Assembly (NCBI RefSeq): GCF_051851475.1
Contig: NZ_JBPUSJ010000005.1
Location: forward strand, 186,001 to 250,000
DNA: 64,000 bases
Direction of reading: 5' to 3'
Origin: Carboxylicivirga taeanensis
Lineage (GTDB): Bacteria; Bacteroidota; Bacteroidia; Bacteroidales; Marinilabiliaceae
The translations under genes were made by a program, and so were the position numbers. The notes under the pieces are model-generated. The model saw only the letters and a list, made by a program, of their open reading frames with translations, ran no database searches and was not told the DNA's origin. Of the stretch, positions 44,650 to 54,437 are shown piece by piece (the stretch's first letter is position 1; every line of letters begins with the position of its first letter).

Positions 44650-46266
44650 CTATTTTTGATATTTGCTTTCGCGAACCGCCTTTATGTCTTCATCTGAAAG
44701 GTATTCTTCAAAATCCATCAGTTTATCAACTATGCCATTAGGTGTCAGTTCAATAACGCGTCCACAAGTTGTCCGAATAAATTCGTGGTCATGCGAAGCC
44801 ATTAATATCTGACCTGGAAAGGTTTTCATGTTGTTGTTAAAGGCTTGAATTGATTCCAAATCCAGGTGGTTGGTTGGGTGGTCCAAAATCAACACATTGG
44901 GTTCTTCCATCATCATGCGTGCAATCATACAGCGCATTTTTTCACCTCCTGATAAAACGGTTGCTTTCTTTTCAATATCGTCGTTTGAAAACAACATCTT
45001 TCCTAAAAAGCTACGCATATAATCTTCAGAGGTGTCCTTGGCAAACTGCGCCAGCCAATCGTATAGTTTTATTTCTTTCTGAAAATACTCGGTATTATCC
45101 ATTGGCAGATACGCGCTGGTAATGGTTTGTCCCCATTCGTACGTTCCGCTATCCGCCTTCTTTTCACCATTAATTATTTGAAAAAATGCTGTTACAGCCC
45201 GGTTATCCCGTGAAATAAAAACCACCTTTTCATCTTTCTCTATATTGAAGTTAACGTCTTTAAACATCACTTCACCCTCGATGGAGTAGCTCAGGTTTTC
45301 AACCTTTAATATTTGATCGCCGGCTGGTCGCGAAGGCTGAAAGATAATGCCCGGATAGCGTCGTGTAGACGGCTGTATTTCGGTAACATTCAGCTTGTCG
45401 ATCATTTTTTTACGGCTGGTAGTTTGCTTGCTTTTCGCCACGTTGGCGCTAAAGCGGGAAATAAATTCCTGAAGCTCTTTCTTTTTCTCTTCGGCCTTTT
45501 TGTTTTGGGCAGCTAACTGACGGGCTGCCAATTGACTCGATTCATACCAGAAAGTGTAGTTACCCGAGAACATGCGAATTTTGCCGTAATCGATATCTAC
45601 AATATCCGTACATACATTATCCAGGAAGTGACGGTCGTGAGAAACAACAATCACTGTATTTTCGAAATTAGCCAGGTAATTTTCCAGCCAAAGTACAGTT
45701 TCTAAGTCAAGGTCGTTGGTTGGCTCATCCAGCAGCAGGTTATCAGGATTTCCAAACAGGGCTTGTGCCAGCAGCACGCGTACTTTTTCTTTACCTGTAA
45801 GGTTGCTCATTTGCTGATGGTGCAAATGCTCCTTAATTCCTAATCCACTAAGTAGCTCGGCAGCGTCGCTTTCGGCATTCCAGCCACCCATGGCCGCAAA
45901 GTCATCCTCCAGTTTAGCCGCTTTCATGCCGTCTTCCTCATTGAAGTCGGGTTTCATGTACAGTGCATCTTTTTCCTGCATGACGTTCCACATTTCCTTG
46001 TGGCCCATCATCACGGTGTTTAGTACCGTGAATTCATCAAAAGCATAGTGATCCTGCTTAAGAACCGATAGGCGTTCGCCTGGTTCCATTTTAATGTTAC
46101 CACGGGTCGAATCCAATTCTCCCGAAAGGATACGTAGGAATGTTGATTTTCCGGCACCATTGGCCCCGATTAACCCATAACAGTTACCAGGTGTAAACTT
46201 TAGGTTAACATCAGAGAATAAAGGTTTTTTGCCAAATTGAATGGCTAAATCAGAAACTGTAATCAT
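44650..46266 (-). CDS. ABC-F family ATPase
   Basis: A 538-residue cytosolic protein with two ABC domains that likely acts on the ribosome, as Uup/YbiT/EttA do. Domain 1 has a good Walker A (GANGAGKSTFLRIL), a signature LTGKEKVRVLLAQAL and Walker B LLLDEPTNDLDLE. Domain 2 is degenerate: the Walker A position reads FISRDNRAVTAFF, with no GKS/T, and Walker B ends ILDHPTNHLDLE, His in place of the catalytic Glu, though LSGGEKMRC is intact. The linker between them (about 250-320) is Lys/Glu-rich. Clade members in Bacteroidota seem to share this, so it may be normal there. ATG at 46266 is chosen. Confidence 0.9.
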   Translation of the reverse strand: MITVSDLAIQFGKKPLFSDVNLKFTPGNCYGLIGANGAGKSTFLRILSGELDSTRGNIKMEPGERLSVLKQDHYAFDEFTVLNTVMMGHKEMWNVMQEKDALYMKPDFNEEDGMKAAKLEDDFAAMGGWNAESDAAELLSGLGIKEHLHHQQMSNLTGKEKVRVLLAQALFGNPDNLLLDEPTNDLDLETVLWLENYLANFENTVIVVSHDRHFLDNVCTDIVDIDYGKIRMFSGNYTFWYESSQLAARQLAAQNKKAEEKKKELQEFISRFSANVAKSKQTTSRKKMIDKLNVTEIQPSTRRYPGIIFQPSRPAGDQILKVENLSYSIEGEVMFKDVNFNIEKDEKVVFISRDNRAVTAFFQIINGEKKADSGTYEWGQTITSAYLPMDNTEYFQKEIKLYDWLAQFAKDTSEDYMRSFLGKMLFSNDDIEKKATVLSGGEKMRCMIARMMMEEPNVLILDHPTNHLDLESIQAFNNNMKTFPGQILMASHDHEFIRTTCGRVIELTPNGIVDKLMDFEEYLSDEDIKAVRESKYQK

Positions 46267-46540
46267 GTTGCAACTCGATTTTTCAGGGCGCAAAAGTAGA
46301 AAGTTTTATTTGAATAAGGGTCCTTATAGTGTTAAAAAAGGTTGGTTGGTCCAATTCTTCCGTGTCAGCATGCTTAAAATTTGGATAGTCAGGCGTGTTA
46401 GATTGCTCTATTATTATCTAAAGTGCTGTGGGATTGCATTATAGCTTAAAAGTGTAAAAAAAGATGAAAATTTTATAATTTTTCTGTGGGGGGTAGTCCT
46501 TGTTTGAGTGTTATAGCAGTGAATGGAAGAATAAATTAAC

Positions 46541-47551
46541 GTGGACGAAACAAACATTATACAATACCTGTCAAACAGGATGAGTGACGAAGAGAAGGAA
46601 AGCTTCTTGTCAGCCATCGAGCAGGACACTAAACTCAGGAAAGAGTTTATTCGGCAGAAGAATCTATGGGCTGTATCCACCTCTCTTGGGCAAGGTAACG
46701 CCCAAAAGCATGATGCCGATTATTTTTTATACAAGCTGAATGCAAAAAAAAATGAAGCGTTTACGATTCAGCGCTTGAGTGGTCGATTGGCTGCGTTCAA
46801 AGTTGCAGCCGCTGTGCTCTTTCTGGCGCTTATTGGCAGTGTAGCGAAGTTAACCATGCTGCATTTGGCAGGCAATGAGACGCCTGTTTTTTATACGGAA
46901 ACCTATGTGCCAAAAGGTGAGAAATCGGAGTTGACTCTGCCCGATGGTACACACCTGTATATTAATGCTGATACCCGTGTGGAAGTGCCCTCCACCTTTT
47001 CTGAAACGAACCGACGGTTAAAGATTGACGGACAAGCGTATTTTGAGGTGAAGCATAACTCCGACAGTCCTTTTTTAGTGGAAACAGAGAGTGTTAACAT
47101 TGAAGTGCTTGGTACAAGTTTCGATGTGTCGTGCTATAAGGATGATGAGATGGTAACGACTATGCTCGATGAGGGAAAAATTCGATTTGTTGGAGCTAAT
47201 AATAACAAGGTAAACGGGACCTTTCTTAAGCCTGGTGAAACCGCTTATTACCACAAGTCGAGTGGCGTGTTTAAAATCAAAGCGACAGATAAAGGTCATA
47301 ATCAGGCAGCCTGGAAGGAGGGTAAGTTGAAATTTAAAGACATGCCTTTCCATGTGTTGGCCGCAAAAATTGAGCGCTTGTATAACGTGGAAATAACCAT
47401 GGATGACGCGCTCAAGTTTCAGCGCTATACCGGGGAAATTGATGATGAAACGGTGCGGGAGGTGATGAACAACTTCGCCATAGCCACTCCTTTCGATGTT
47501 GAATTTTCAGGACGAAAAATATATGTTAAATCTAAAAAGAATTATCAATAA
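46541..47551 (+). CDS. FecR-family anti-sigma factor, GTG start
   Basis: A 336-residue inner-membrane regulator. The cytoplasmic N-terminus (about 1-75) contains the anti-sigma-like helical region, a transmembrane segment follows (about 85-105), and the periplasmic part contains a FecR domain (about 115-240, TYVPKGEKSELTLPDGTHLY and FLVETESVNIEVLGTSFDVS) and a C-terminal DUF4974 domain. It would hold an ECF sigma factor until a signal from the STN domain of the SusC partner downstream arrives. No sigma factor gene is next to it. The GTG start at 46541 is chosen because no ATG lies at the right place. Confidence 0.88.
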   Translation: MDETNIIQYLSNRMSDEEKESFLSAIEQDTKLRKEFIRQKNLWAVSTSLGQGNAQKHDADYFLYKLNAKKNEAFTIQRLSGRLAAFKVAAAVLFLALIGSVAKLTMLHLAGNETPVFYTETYVPKGEKSELTLPDGTHLYINADTRVEVPSTFSETNRRLKIDGQAYFEVKHNSDSPFLVETESVNIEVLGTSFDVSCYKDDEMVTTMLDEGKIRFVGANNNKVNGTFLKPGETAYYHKSSGVFKIKATDKGHNQAAWKEGKLKFKDMPFHVLAAKIERLYNVEITMDDALKFQRYTGEIDDETVREVMNNFAIATPFDVEFSGRKIYVKSKKNYQ

Positions 47552-47622
47552 AAAATGAGCACCCAATCTCTGGCCGGAAATTAAAGATGCTCATATAGTT
47601 ACTAAATGTTAAATACAAATTT

Positions 47623-50600
47623 ATGAAAAAAACCAGATTAGGAATAACTTTAACATCTGTTAACAGATGGAAGGTTACAGTGTTGCTAATGGCAAGTATT
47701 CTACTGTCGGGCACACACGCTTTTGCCCGGCAGCAAGAGCGCTTAAGCGTTGTTTTAAAAAATGCCTCGTTGCAGGAAGTGTTTACAGCCATAGAGCAAC
47801 AAAGCTCTTACCGCTTTCTGTATAAAACAGACTTGGTGGATGTTGATAAGAAGGTGAGCATCTCCAAGCGCAATGCCGAATTGGAGTCTATTCTTAGCGA
47901 AGCGTTTGATGGTACCGACATCTTTTTCACTGTGAAAGAAGGAGATTTGGTTATTATCACGCCTTCAGCTCCCAATGTGGTGGCCGATATTCAGCAGGAA
48001 GACAAAGTGGTTAAAGGGAAAATTGTTGATGCCCATGGCGATCCGCTTCCGGGAGCTGCCATTTACCTTAAAGAGGATAATACAGTTGGTACCATTACCG
48101 ATATTGAAGGGAATTATGAGTTGAGAGTGCCAACAGATGCACAAACATTGGTGTTTGCATTTATTGGAATGGAAAGCCAGGAGGTGGCCTTTGCTGGTCA
48201 AAGCAACATCAATATCACCTTAATGTCGGCTTACGAAGAGGTTGATGAAGTTGTGGTAGTTGGGTATGGTGTGCAGAAAAAGTCGAACCTGACTGGTTCG
48301 GTGGCTAATCTGGACACGGAGGATATGAAAGGTATTACTTCGCCCAATGTGGGTAACCTGTTACAGGGTAAGGCTGCTGGTGTATTTGTTTCTCAAGGTT
48401 CAGGTCGTCCCGGTTCTGCCCCTAAAATCCGTATACGTGGTAAATCAACCTTAAGTGGTAGTGTTGATCCTCTTTGGGTAGTTGATGGTGTTATTCAGGC
48501 CGAAGCACCTCAGTTAAACCCTGAAGATATTGAGTCTACGTCTATCTTGAAGGATGCTTCCGCAACAGCTTTGTATGGTTCACGCGCTGCCAATGGAGTT
48601 ATTCTTGTAACAACACGTTCGGCTAAGCAAGGAAGTGATCAAATCAATGTAGCTGTTAAAACAGGTGTGACTAAGTTGTCTTTGGGTAATTTCAAGATGA
48701 TGAATAACACTGAGATGACAGATTATATTAAATCATTTGCCAATGGTTATGCTGATTTAGACTGGTTCACTGAAGAAGCACAGGCACGCAATACCAACTG
48801 GTTTGACGAAGGAACGAAATTAGGTGTTGTACAGGACTACGGTATCTCATTCTCTGGTGGAAACGAAAAGATGCGAACGTATATTTCTGGAAATGTCTAT
48901 GATGAAAGTGGGGCTGTTAAAGGTTACGATTATACCCGCTATTCGGGGCGTATGAATATTGACTATGATATCAAACCTTGGTTGACTCTACATCCAAAAT
49001 TAGGCTTTACTTATCGTGATATTATGGATAAGCAGCAGAGCGTTGGTGAAATGTTTCTAAATATGCCATATGACCGTCCGCGTGATAATGAGGGTAATAT
49101 TATAGATGCAACAGATCCTGAATCGGGATGGATTGGTCGCGATAAAAGCAACTCTATCTATAATTTACAGTGGAATTATTCTGAAACATCCGAATTACGT
49201 TTGTCTCCCTATATGGGATTTGATATAAAATTAGCAGATGGTCTAACTTTTGTTTCTTCAAATAGTTTCGATTATCAGCACCATAGTAGAGTTGATTATA
49301 TCGATCCACAATCAACAACTGGACGAAATGATGTAGGGGCTGTTACTAACTACCACTACAAAAGTATGAACCGTTTTACCAATCAGTTATTGCGTTATCA
49401 GAAAGGTATTGGGGATCATTATTTTACGGGTTTAGTGGCTTATGAGTTTAACGACTTTGAGTATTTAACCACTTTGGCCCAGCAGAAAGGTATTGTATCG
49501 GGTACAGAGATTTTAAATGCAGGTTCTGAGATGAAGCGCATTGAAGGAAAAAAGGCCGGGTACGCTTTTAAGTCTTATCTTTTCAATGCCAACTATACCT
49601 ATGGCTCCCGCTATATGGCACAATTTTCTTTCCGTCGCGACGGTTCTTCAAAATTTGGTAAAGATTCACAATTTGGTAACTTCTACTCGTTCAGTGCCGG
49701 TTGGAACATTCATAATGAAGATTTCTTTACCTTGGATAATATTAATGTATTGAAGTTCAGAGCAAGTTATGGTGCGCTCGGAAATACACCGGATAATTAT
49801 CATCCAAGTAAAGAATTATACTCTATAACCAACCAGTATAATAAAGTACCAGTTATCTCAGCCGACCAGTTGGGGAACGAAGATTTAACCTGGGAAAAAA
49901 CGTTTAGTACCAACTTTGCCCTAGACGCGCGCTTTTTCAATCGTTTTGATTTGAGTATGGAGTATTACATAAAGGATACTAAAGACCTGTTGTACTATGT
50001 AACGCTGCCTGCAACTTCTGGTTTTGAAGGTTATTGGGAGAACATTGGAGCTGTCAAGAACAAAGGTTTTGAGGTGGTAGTTGGTGCCGATATTATTAAA
50101 TCTACTGGCGATGGCTTTGAATGGCGTCTTGATGCGAATGTTGGAGTGAATCGCAATGAAATTACCGAGTTATATGAAGGGAATGACATAATTTCCGGTA
50201 ACAAAATTAGAAGTATAGGAGAAGATATTGATACCTGGTACATGCGCAAGTGGACGGGCGTTAATCCTGATGATGGAATGCCTCAGTGGGAGGCCATTGA
50301 CGAGGATGGTAACGTAAGCCTGACTAGTGATTACAACAAGGCAGCCTTGCAAAAAGTTGGAACATCAACGCCAGATTTCTTTGGTGGTATCAACTCAACC
50401 ATGAGCTATAAAAACTTCTCACTATTGATGAATCTGGATTATGTATCGGGCATCAATATTTATCACTATGCACGTGAGTTGTATGATAATGATGGCGCTT
50501 ACCCTACTTTTAATTCCATGGCATTGGCTGATGGCTGGAGTCGTTGGGAAAAGCCTGGGGATATTGCAACGCATCCGCAACCTTATAACGGAGGTAATAG

Positions 50601-50865
50601 CTTATCCAATAAAACATCATCTCGATACATAGAAGACGGTAGCTACCTGCGCTTACGAAATATAATGCTTAGCTATAGATTGAACAGCATTAAAAATGTT
50701 GAGTTTATTAAAAACATGAGTGTTTATGTTTCTGCAGAAAACCTGGTAACATTTACTGATTATTCAGGTATCGACCCAGAAGTAGGTGAAGAAGGAACAG
50801 GTGATGCTTATGATGATTACGCCATTCCGCAGCGTTTTATGTTTGGAGTAAGCTTAACATTCTAA
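47623..50865 (+). CDS. SusC/RagA-family TonB-linked outer-membrane protein with STN domain
   Basis: A 1080-residue TonB-dependent transporter. After a signal peptide (about 1-35) comes an STN domain (about 40-115, VVLKNASLQEVFTAIEQQSS), which talks to FecR, then a carboxypeptidase-regulatory-like domain (about 125-205), the TonB box/plug start VDEVVVVGYGVQKKSNLTGSV, the plug and a 22-strand barrel ending in MFGVSLTF. With SusD it takes up a polysaccharide or glycoprotein fragment. It follows FecR by 71 bases and SusD begins 48 bases later. Confidence 0.95.
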   Translation: MKKTRLGITLTSVNRWKVTVLLMASILLSGTHAFARQQERLSVVLKNASLQEVFTAIEQQSSYRFLYKTDLVDVDKKVSISKRNAELESILSEAFDGTDIFFTVKEGDLVIITPSAPNVVADIQQEDKVVKGKIVDAHGDPLPGAAIYLKEDNTVGTITDIEGNYELRVPTDAQTLVFAFIGMESQEVAFAGQSNINITLMSAYEEVDEVVVVGYGVQKKSNLTGSVANLDTEDMKGITSPNVGNLLQGKAAGVFVSQGSGRPGSAPKIRIRGKSTLSGSVDPLWVVDGVIQAEAPQLNPEDIESTSILKDASATALYGSRAANGVILVTTRSAKQGSDQINVAVKTGVTKLSLGNFKMMNNTEMTDYIKSFANGYADLDWFTEEAQARNTNWFDEGTKLGVVQDYGISFSGGNEKMRTYISGNVYDESGAVKGYDYTRYSGRMNIDYDIKPWLTLHPKLGFTYRDIMDKQQSVGEMFLNMPYDRPRDNEGNIIDATDPESGWIGRDKSNSIYNLQWNYSETSELRLSPYMGFDIKLADGLTFVSSNSFDYQHHSRVDYIDPQSTTGRNDVGAVTNYHYKSMNRFTNQLLRYQKGIGDHYFTGLVAYEFNDFEYLTTLAQQKGIVSGTEILNAGSEMKRIEGKKAGYAFKSYLFNANYTYGSRYMAQFSFRRDGSSKFGKDSQFGNFYSFSAGWNIHNEDFFTLDNINVLKFRASYGALGNTPDNYHPSKELYSITNQYNKVPVISADQLGNEDLTWEKTFSTNFALDARFFNRFDLSMEYYIKDTKDLLYYVTLPATSGFEGYWENIGAVKNKGFEVVVGADIIKSTGDGFEWRLDANVGVNRNEITELYEGNDIISGNKIRSIGEDIDTWYMRKWTGVNPDDGMPQWEAIDEDGNVSLTSDYNKAALQKVGTSTPDFFGGINSTMSYKNFSLLMNLDYVSGINIYHYARELYDNDGAYPTFNSMALADGWSRWEKPGDIATHPQPYNGGNSLSNKTSSRYIEDGSYLRLRNIMLSYRLNSIKNVEFIKNMSVYVSAENLVTFTDYSGIDPEVGEEGTGDAYDDYAIPQRFMFGVSLTF

Positions 50866-50913
50866 ATGGCTGAATAAGCATTAATCAAAATGGTAACAAA
50901 AAAGACGAAACAA

Positions 50914-52734
50914 ATGAATAAGAAAATATATACATGGTTGCTGATTCCTGCCATTATTTTGGGGCTGTTTAGCTGTGAATTGGACAGAAAGCCATTTGAA
51001 TCAATCGAAAAGGACGATGTGTACTCGTCAGGAAATGCCTTGGAAGCATTAACGCTTGGAAACTACGCAATACTAAAAGGTTCTGGTATTGCTGATGGCT
51101 ATTCATGGGTGAACAACTTCTATCGTTTTGCTGAATATCCTGGTGATAATGTAGCTTTGAGTGGTAGTACAACAGACCCATTAATGTTTATCTATAACTA
51201 TAAGCGCCAGACTACAGGTTATCGTAAACAATCTTTATGGACCGCATCGTATAAAACAATTGTAGGGTGTAATACGGTTATTGAAAGGGCTGAAGAGGGG
51301 GCTTCTGCAGAAATTGACCATATGATTGGGCAGAACTACTTTTTGCGTGGTATGGTTTATTTCTATTTAACCAATGTATTTGGCCGTCCATATAATCAGG
51401 ATGCAGTTTCTAATTTGGGAGTGCCGTTAAAACTAACAACCGATGTGGATGATCAGCCAGCTCGTTCAACGGTAAAAGAGTGCTATGACCAAATTGTGAG
51501 TGATCTGCAAAAAGCAGAGGAATTAATGACGCTTAACCAAACGGCTAGTTATGCTACAAAAGAGGCGGCTCAGGCATTGTTGTCAAGGGTTTTTCTGTAT
51601 ATGGAAAACAATGATTTAGCCATTGAGTATGCTGATAAAGTAATCAACTCAGGACGCTATTCATTGCTGTCAAAAGAGAACTTTAAGAAATACCCAAAGT
51701 TCACACCTGATGAAAACAGCGAAACAATTTTTGCATTACGTTATGTGGATGGTGCTGATAACACAGGACAGTGGGACGATTGGTATACTTTCCCGGGAAT
51801 GTATGCAGCTGTTGATGCGCAGGGTAATCCATCGTTAGACGGTGCAGGATGGGGTGAGTTATATGCCTCAGTAACCTATCGTGACATAGTAGAGGAATGG
51901 CCAGATGATGCCCGTGGTGCTTTTGTAACAGCGATGGTTAAGGATGAAAGTAGTAAAGAGTTATACGGTGTGTGGTACGGATTAAATGCCTATAAAAATG
52001 ATGACTCTGAGGCCATTAAGAAGTATAACAGTTATTTATTTCACCAGGATAAAGTGAATGCAGATATGACTGTTTTAACACAGACATGGACGATTGATAC
52101 CAATGGTGATGGCAAAGATGAAACCATAACAGAAACATCGCCTATTAAAGCTGAAGTGGATCCTAAGACTGGTGTTACCCATTACACTGTAATGCCTTAT
52201 ATGGTGAATACATCAACTGGTGCCACAACTCAACTGGATGCCCCTGTTAAGCTGCGCATCAATAAAATGCTGGCAACACGTCAGACGTACCCTAAGTACT
52301 TTATAACTAAGTGTTCAGGTCAAGAAAGTAAAGGTCACTTGTGGTCACCTGTAGTGGTTCGTTTAGCCGAGATGTATCTCAACAAGGCTGAAGCTTTTGC
52401 CAAAAAAGGTGATATTTCAAATGCATTATTAAATGTAAATGAAATCAGAAGAAGAGCAATTGGTGTTGAAGCAGAATATACAGCAAGCGATGTTACAGCT
52501 GAAGTTTCAGCGTTAGATTTGGTGCTTAAAGAGCGTCGTTTAGAGTTAGCCTACGAAGGGCATCGTAAATTTGATGTATTCCGTAATGGCCGAACAATGG
52601 ATCGTCACTACCCGGGCACTCACTTGCGGGGTAATGAGCCATACTATGAAATATTACCAACCTCCTACGATATTGTTGAATACCTTCCTGAAAAAGAAAT
52701 TCAGGCGCAAATTGATTTGATTCAAAATCCATAA
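50914..52734 (+). CDS. SusD/RagB-family glycan-binding lipoprotein
   Basis: A 606-residue surface lipoprotein (signal peptide ending LGLFSCE) with the SusD helical fold: the N-terminal TPR-like repeats (LTLGNYAILKGS, NYFLRGMVYFYLTNVFG) and a C-terminal region with VRLAEMYLNKAEAFAKKG followed by LVLKERRLELAYEGHRKFDVFRNG (key residues ERR and EG..KFD). It binds the target glycan and closes the lid over SusC. The ATG at 50914 is used instead of 50890. It is about 90 residues longer than many SusD proteins. Confidence 0.95.
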   Translation: MNKKIYTWLLIPAIILGLFSCELDRKPFESIEKDDVYSSGNALEALTLGNYAILKGSGIADGYSWVNNFYRFAEYPGDNVALSGSTTDPLMFIYNYKRQTTGYRKQSLWTASYKTIVGCNTVIERAEEGASAEIDHMIGQNYFLRGMVYFYLTNVFGRPYNQDAVSNLGVPLKLTTDVDDQPARSTVKECYDQIVSDLQKAEELMTLNQTASYATKEAAQALLSRVFLYMENNDLAIEYADKVINSGRYSLLSKENFKKYPKFTPDENSETIFALRYVDGADNTGQWDDWYTFPGMYAAVDAQGNPSLDGAGWGELYASVTYRDIVEEWPDDARGAFVTAMVKDESSKELYGVWYGLNAYKNDDSEAIKKYNSYLFHQDKVNADMTVLTQTWTIDTNGDGKDETITETSPIKAEVDPKTGVTHYTVMPYMVNTSTGATTQLDAPVKLRINKMLATRQTYPKYFITKCSGQESKGHLWSPVVVRLAEMYLNKAEAFAKKGDISNALLNVNEIRRRAIGVEAEYTASDVTAEVSALDLVLKERRLELAYEGHRKFDVFRNGRTMDRHYPGTHLRGNEPYYEILPTSYDIVEYLPEKEIQAQIDLIQNP

Positions 52735-52750
52735 GCAAAGACAACACATA

Positions 52751-52779
52751 AGAAGACGATTTTTAAATCGTCTTCTTTA
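52751..52779 (+). terminator. Hairpin after susD, probable terminator
   Basis: A perfect 12-bp stem (AGAAGACGATTT/AAATCGTCTTCT) with a minimal loop and a short T-run. It may lower read-through from the SusCD genes into the GH109 gene. Confidence 0.65.
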
Positions 52780-52839
52780 CTAATCAGATAAGACAGGTGC
52801 GTCCTGGCAACTTCAAAAAATGACAGAAACTAAATAATT

Positions 52840-54327
52840 ATGGGATCAGATAGAAGAGCATTTTTAAAAAATATGGCGCTGGGTGCAGGTATTGCGGCAG
52901 CCGCCCCTTTAGCAGGTTGTAGCTCTAAGTCAAAAGAGCAAGAAGCCGTTGCATATATACGTAAAAATGCCGAACGCTTGCCAAAAATGGAGTTTAACAT
53001 GTGCGGGTATGCCGCTCCAAAATTGGATAAGGTGCGTGTTGGTTTTGTTGGTATTGGCGACAGAGGTATTGGTGCTGTCGACCGCATGGGTTTTATCGAA
53101 GGTGTGGAGGTAACCGCCTTGTGCGACACCCGTCAGGCAGCCATCGATGGTGCGCAGGCTTCGTTGGCCAAATCAGGCCTGCCAAAAGCTAAAGAGTTTA
53201 CCGGCAGCGATACTGCTTTTAAAGCACTTTGCGATAGTGGTTTGGTTGACCTGGTATACATTGCGACGCCTTGGGAATGGCACGTGCCCGTGGCTTTAGC
53301 AGCCATGAGGGGCGGTAGTCATGCTGCGGTTGAGGTATCAACGGCAAAAACCATGGACGAATGCTGGGAGATGGTAGAGGTATCGGAGCAAACCCGAAAG
53401 CATTGCGTGATTCTGGAAAACTGCTGCTACGATTTCTTTGAACTATTAACTTTAAATATGGCACGCCAAGGGGCTTTTGGCGATTTAATTCATGGCGAAG
53501 GAGCCTATATTCATGATTTGGACTATTGGCATTTTAACAAGCCAAAGGACGATAAGCCACGCGGTGACGGTGCCTACGATAAGCTATGGCGCTTGCACGA
53601 AAACAAACGCATGGCCAATGTGTACCCAACTCATGGATTAGGACCTATTTGTCAGGCCATGAATATTAATCGGGGTGATCGATTGGATTATTTGACGGCC
53701 ATGATGTCGGACGATTTCACCCTGGCTAACCGCATCAAAGAGCTGGCACCAGACAGGCCCGATTTGCAACAGTTTATTGGTAAGCAAATGCGCGGTAATA
53801 TGGACATGCAAATGATTCGTACAGTCAAAGGTCGCACCATAATGATTCAACACGATATCAGTTCACCGCGGCCTTATTCACGCATTCACATGCTGAGCGG
53901 CACTAAATGTTTTGCTCAAAAATGGCCTTTGGAGCACATTGCTTTTGGTCACGATGTGGCTGACGAGGCTAAAATGAAAGAGTTGCAGGAAAAATATACA
54001 CCTGAAATTGTAAGACGCATTGGTGAAATGGCCAAGCAGGTTGGTGGCCATGGAGGTATGGATTTTATGATGGACTGGCGTTTAATCGACTGTTTACGAA
54101 ATGGTTTACCAATGGATATGGATGTATACGATGCTGCCGCCTGGAGTTGCATCACCCCATTAAGCGAATGGTCTATTTTAAATGGGTCGAAGCCAATTGA
54201 TATCCCCGACTTTACACGCGGTAAATGGAAAACCAATAAGCCGGTTGAGCTCACCCTAAAAGGAGGCGGCACAACAGGGGTTCGAAACCTGAATAGAGCA
54301 GATTCAGAAAAGCAATTGTCTGTTTAA
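52840..54327 (+). CDS. Gfo/Idh/MocA-type NAD-dependent protein, GH109-like
   Basis: A 495-residue exported protein. The N-terminus has a twin-arginine signal (DRRAFLKNMALGAG) that ends in a lipobox (LAGC), so it is a Tat-exported lipoprotein. The mature enzyme has a Rossmann fold (VRVGFVGIGDRGIGAVDR, shortened to its GxGxxG part GIGDRG) and a C-terminal alpha/beta domain with EVSTAKTMDECWEM and Lys as in the Gfo/Idh/MocA superfamily. The mixture of NAD fold, Tat signal and PUL context matches glycoside hydrolase family 109, alpha-N-acetylgalactosaminidases that keep NAD bound through a redox cycle. A simple secreted oxidoreductase is the alternative. Between SusD and the DUF3472 gene. Confidence 0.82.
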   Translation: MGSDRRAFLKNMALGAGIAAAAPLAGCSSKSKEQEAVAYIRKNAERLPKMEFNMCGYAAPKLDKVRVGFVGIGDRGIGAVDRMGFIEGVEVTALCDTRQAAIDGAQASLAKSGLPKAKEFTGSDTAFKALCDSGLVDLVYIATPWEWHVPVALAAMRGGSHAAVEVSTAKTMDECWEMVEVSEQTRKHCVILENCCYDFFELLTLNMARQGAFGDLIHGEGAYIHDLDYWHFNKPKDDKPRGDGAYDKLWRLHENKRMANVYPTHGLGPICQAMNINRGDRLDYLTAMMSDDFTLANRIKELAPDRPDLQQFIGKQMRGNMDMQMIRTVKGRTIMIQHDISSPRPYSRIHMLSGTKCFAQKWPLEHIAFGHDVADEAKMKELQEKYTPEIVRRIGEMAKQVGGHGGMDFMMDWRLIDCLRNGLPMDMDVYDAAAWSCITPLSEWSILNGSKPIDIPDFTRGKWKTNKPVELTLKGGGTTGVRNLNRADSEKQLSV

Positions 54328-54343
54328 GCCATTAGTTATTAAC

Positions 54344-54420
54344 TTGTTTTAACAGGCACGATTGGTGCAACTGAGCCCATGGGGCAAAGGAAGCATCTTG
54401 GCGATAGCCTGTTAAAACAA
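54344..54420 (+). repeat. Perfect 14-bp inverted repeat enclosing 49 bases
   Basis: TTGTTTTAACAGGC at 54344-54357 is matched exactly by its complement at 54407-54420, with a 49-base loop containing the small palindrome CCCATGGG. It sits between the GH109 and DUF3472 genes. It could form a strong hairpin in mRNA. No T-run follows, so ordinary termination is not obvious. Confidence 0.7.
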
Positions 54421-54437
54421 CTATAAAGATACACGTA

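Noticed and set aside
54344..54420. Integron attC-like site
   Set aside because: The arms are inverted, but the required core sites RYYYAAC and GTTRRRY are not met, and no integrase or cassette array is near.
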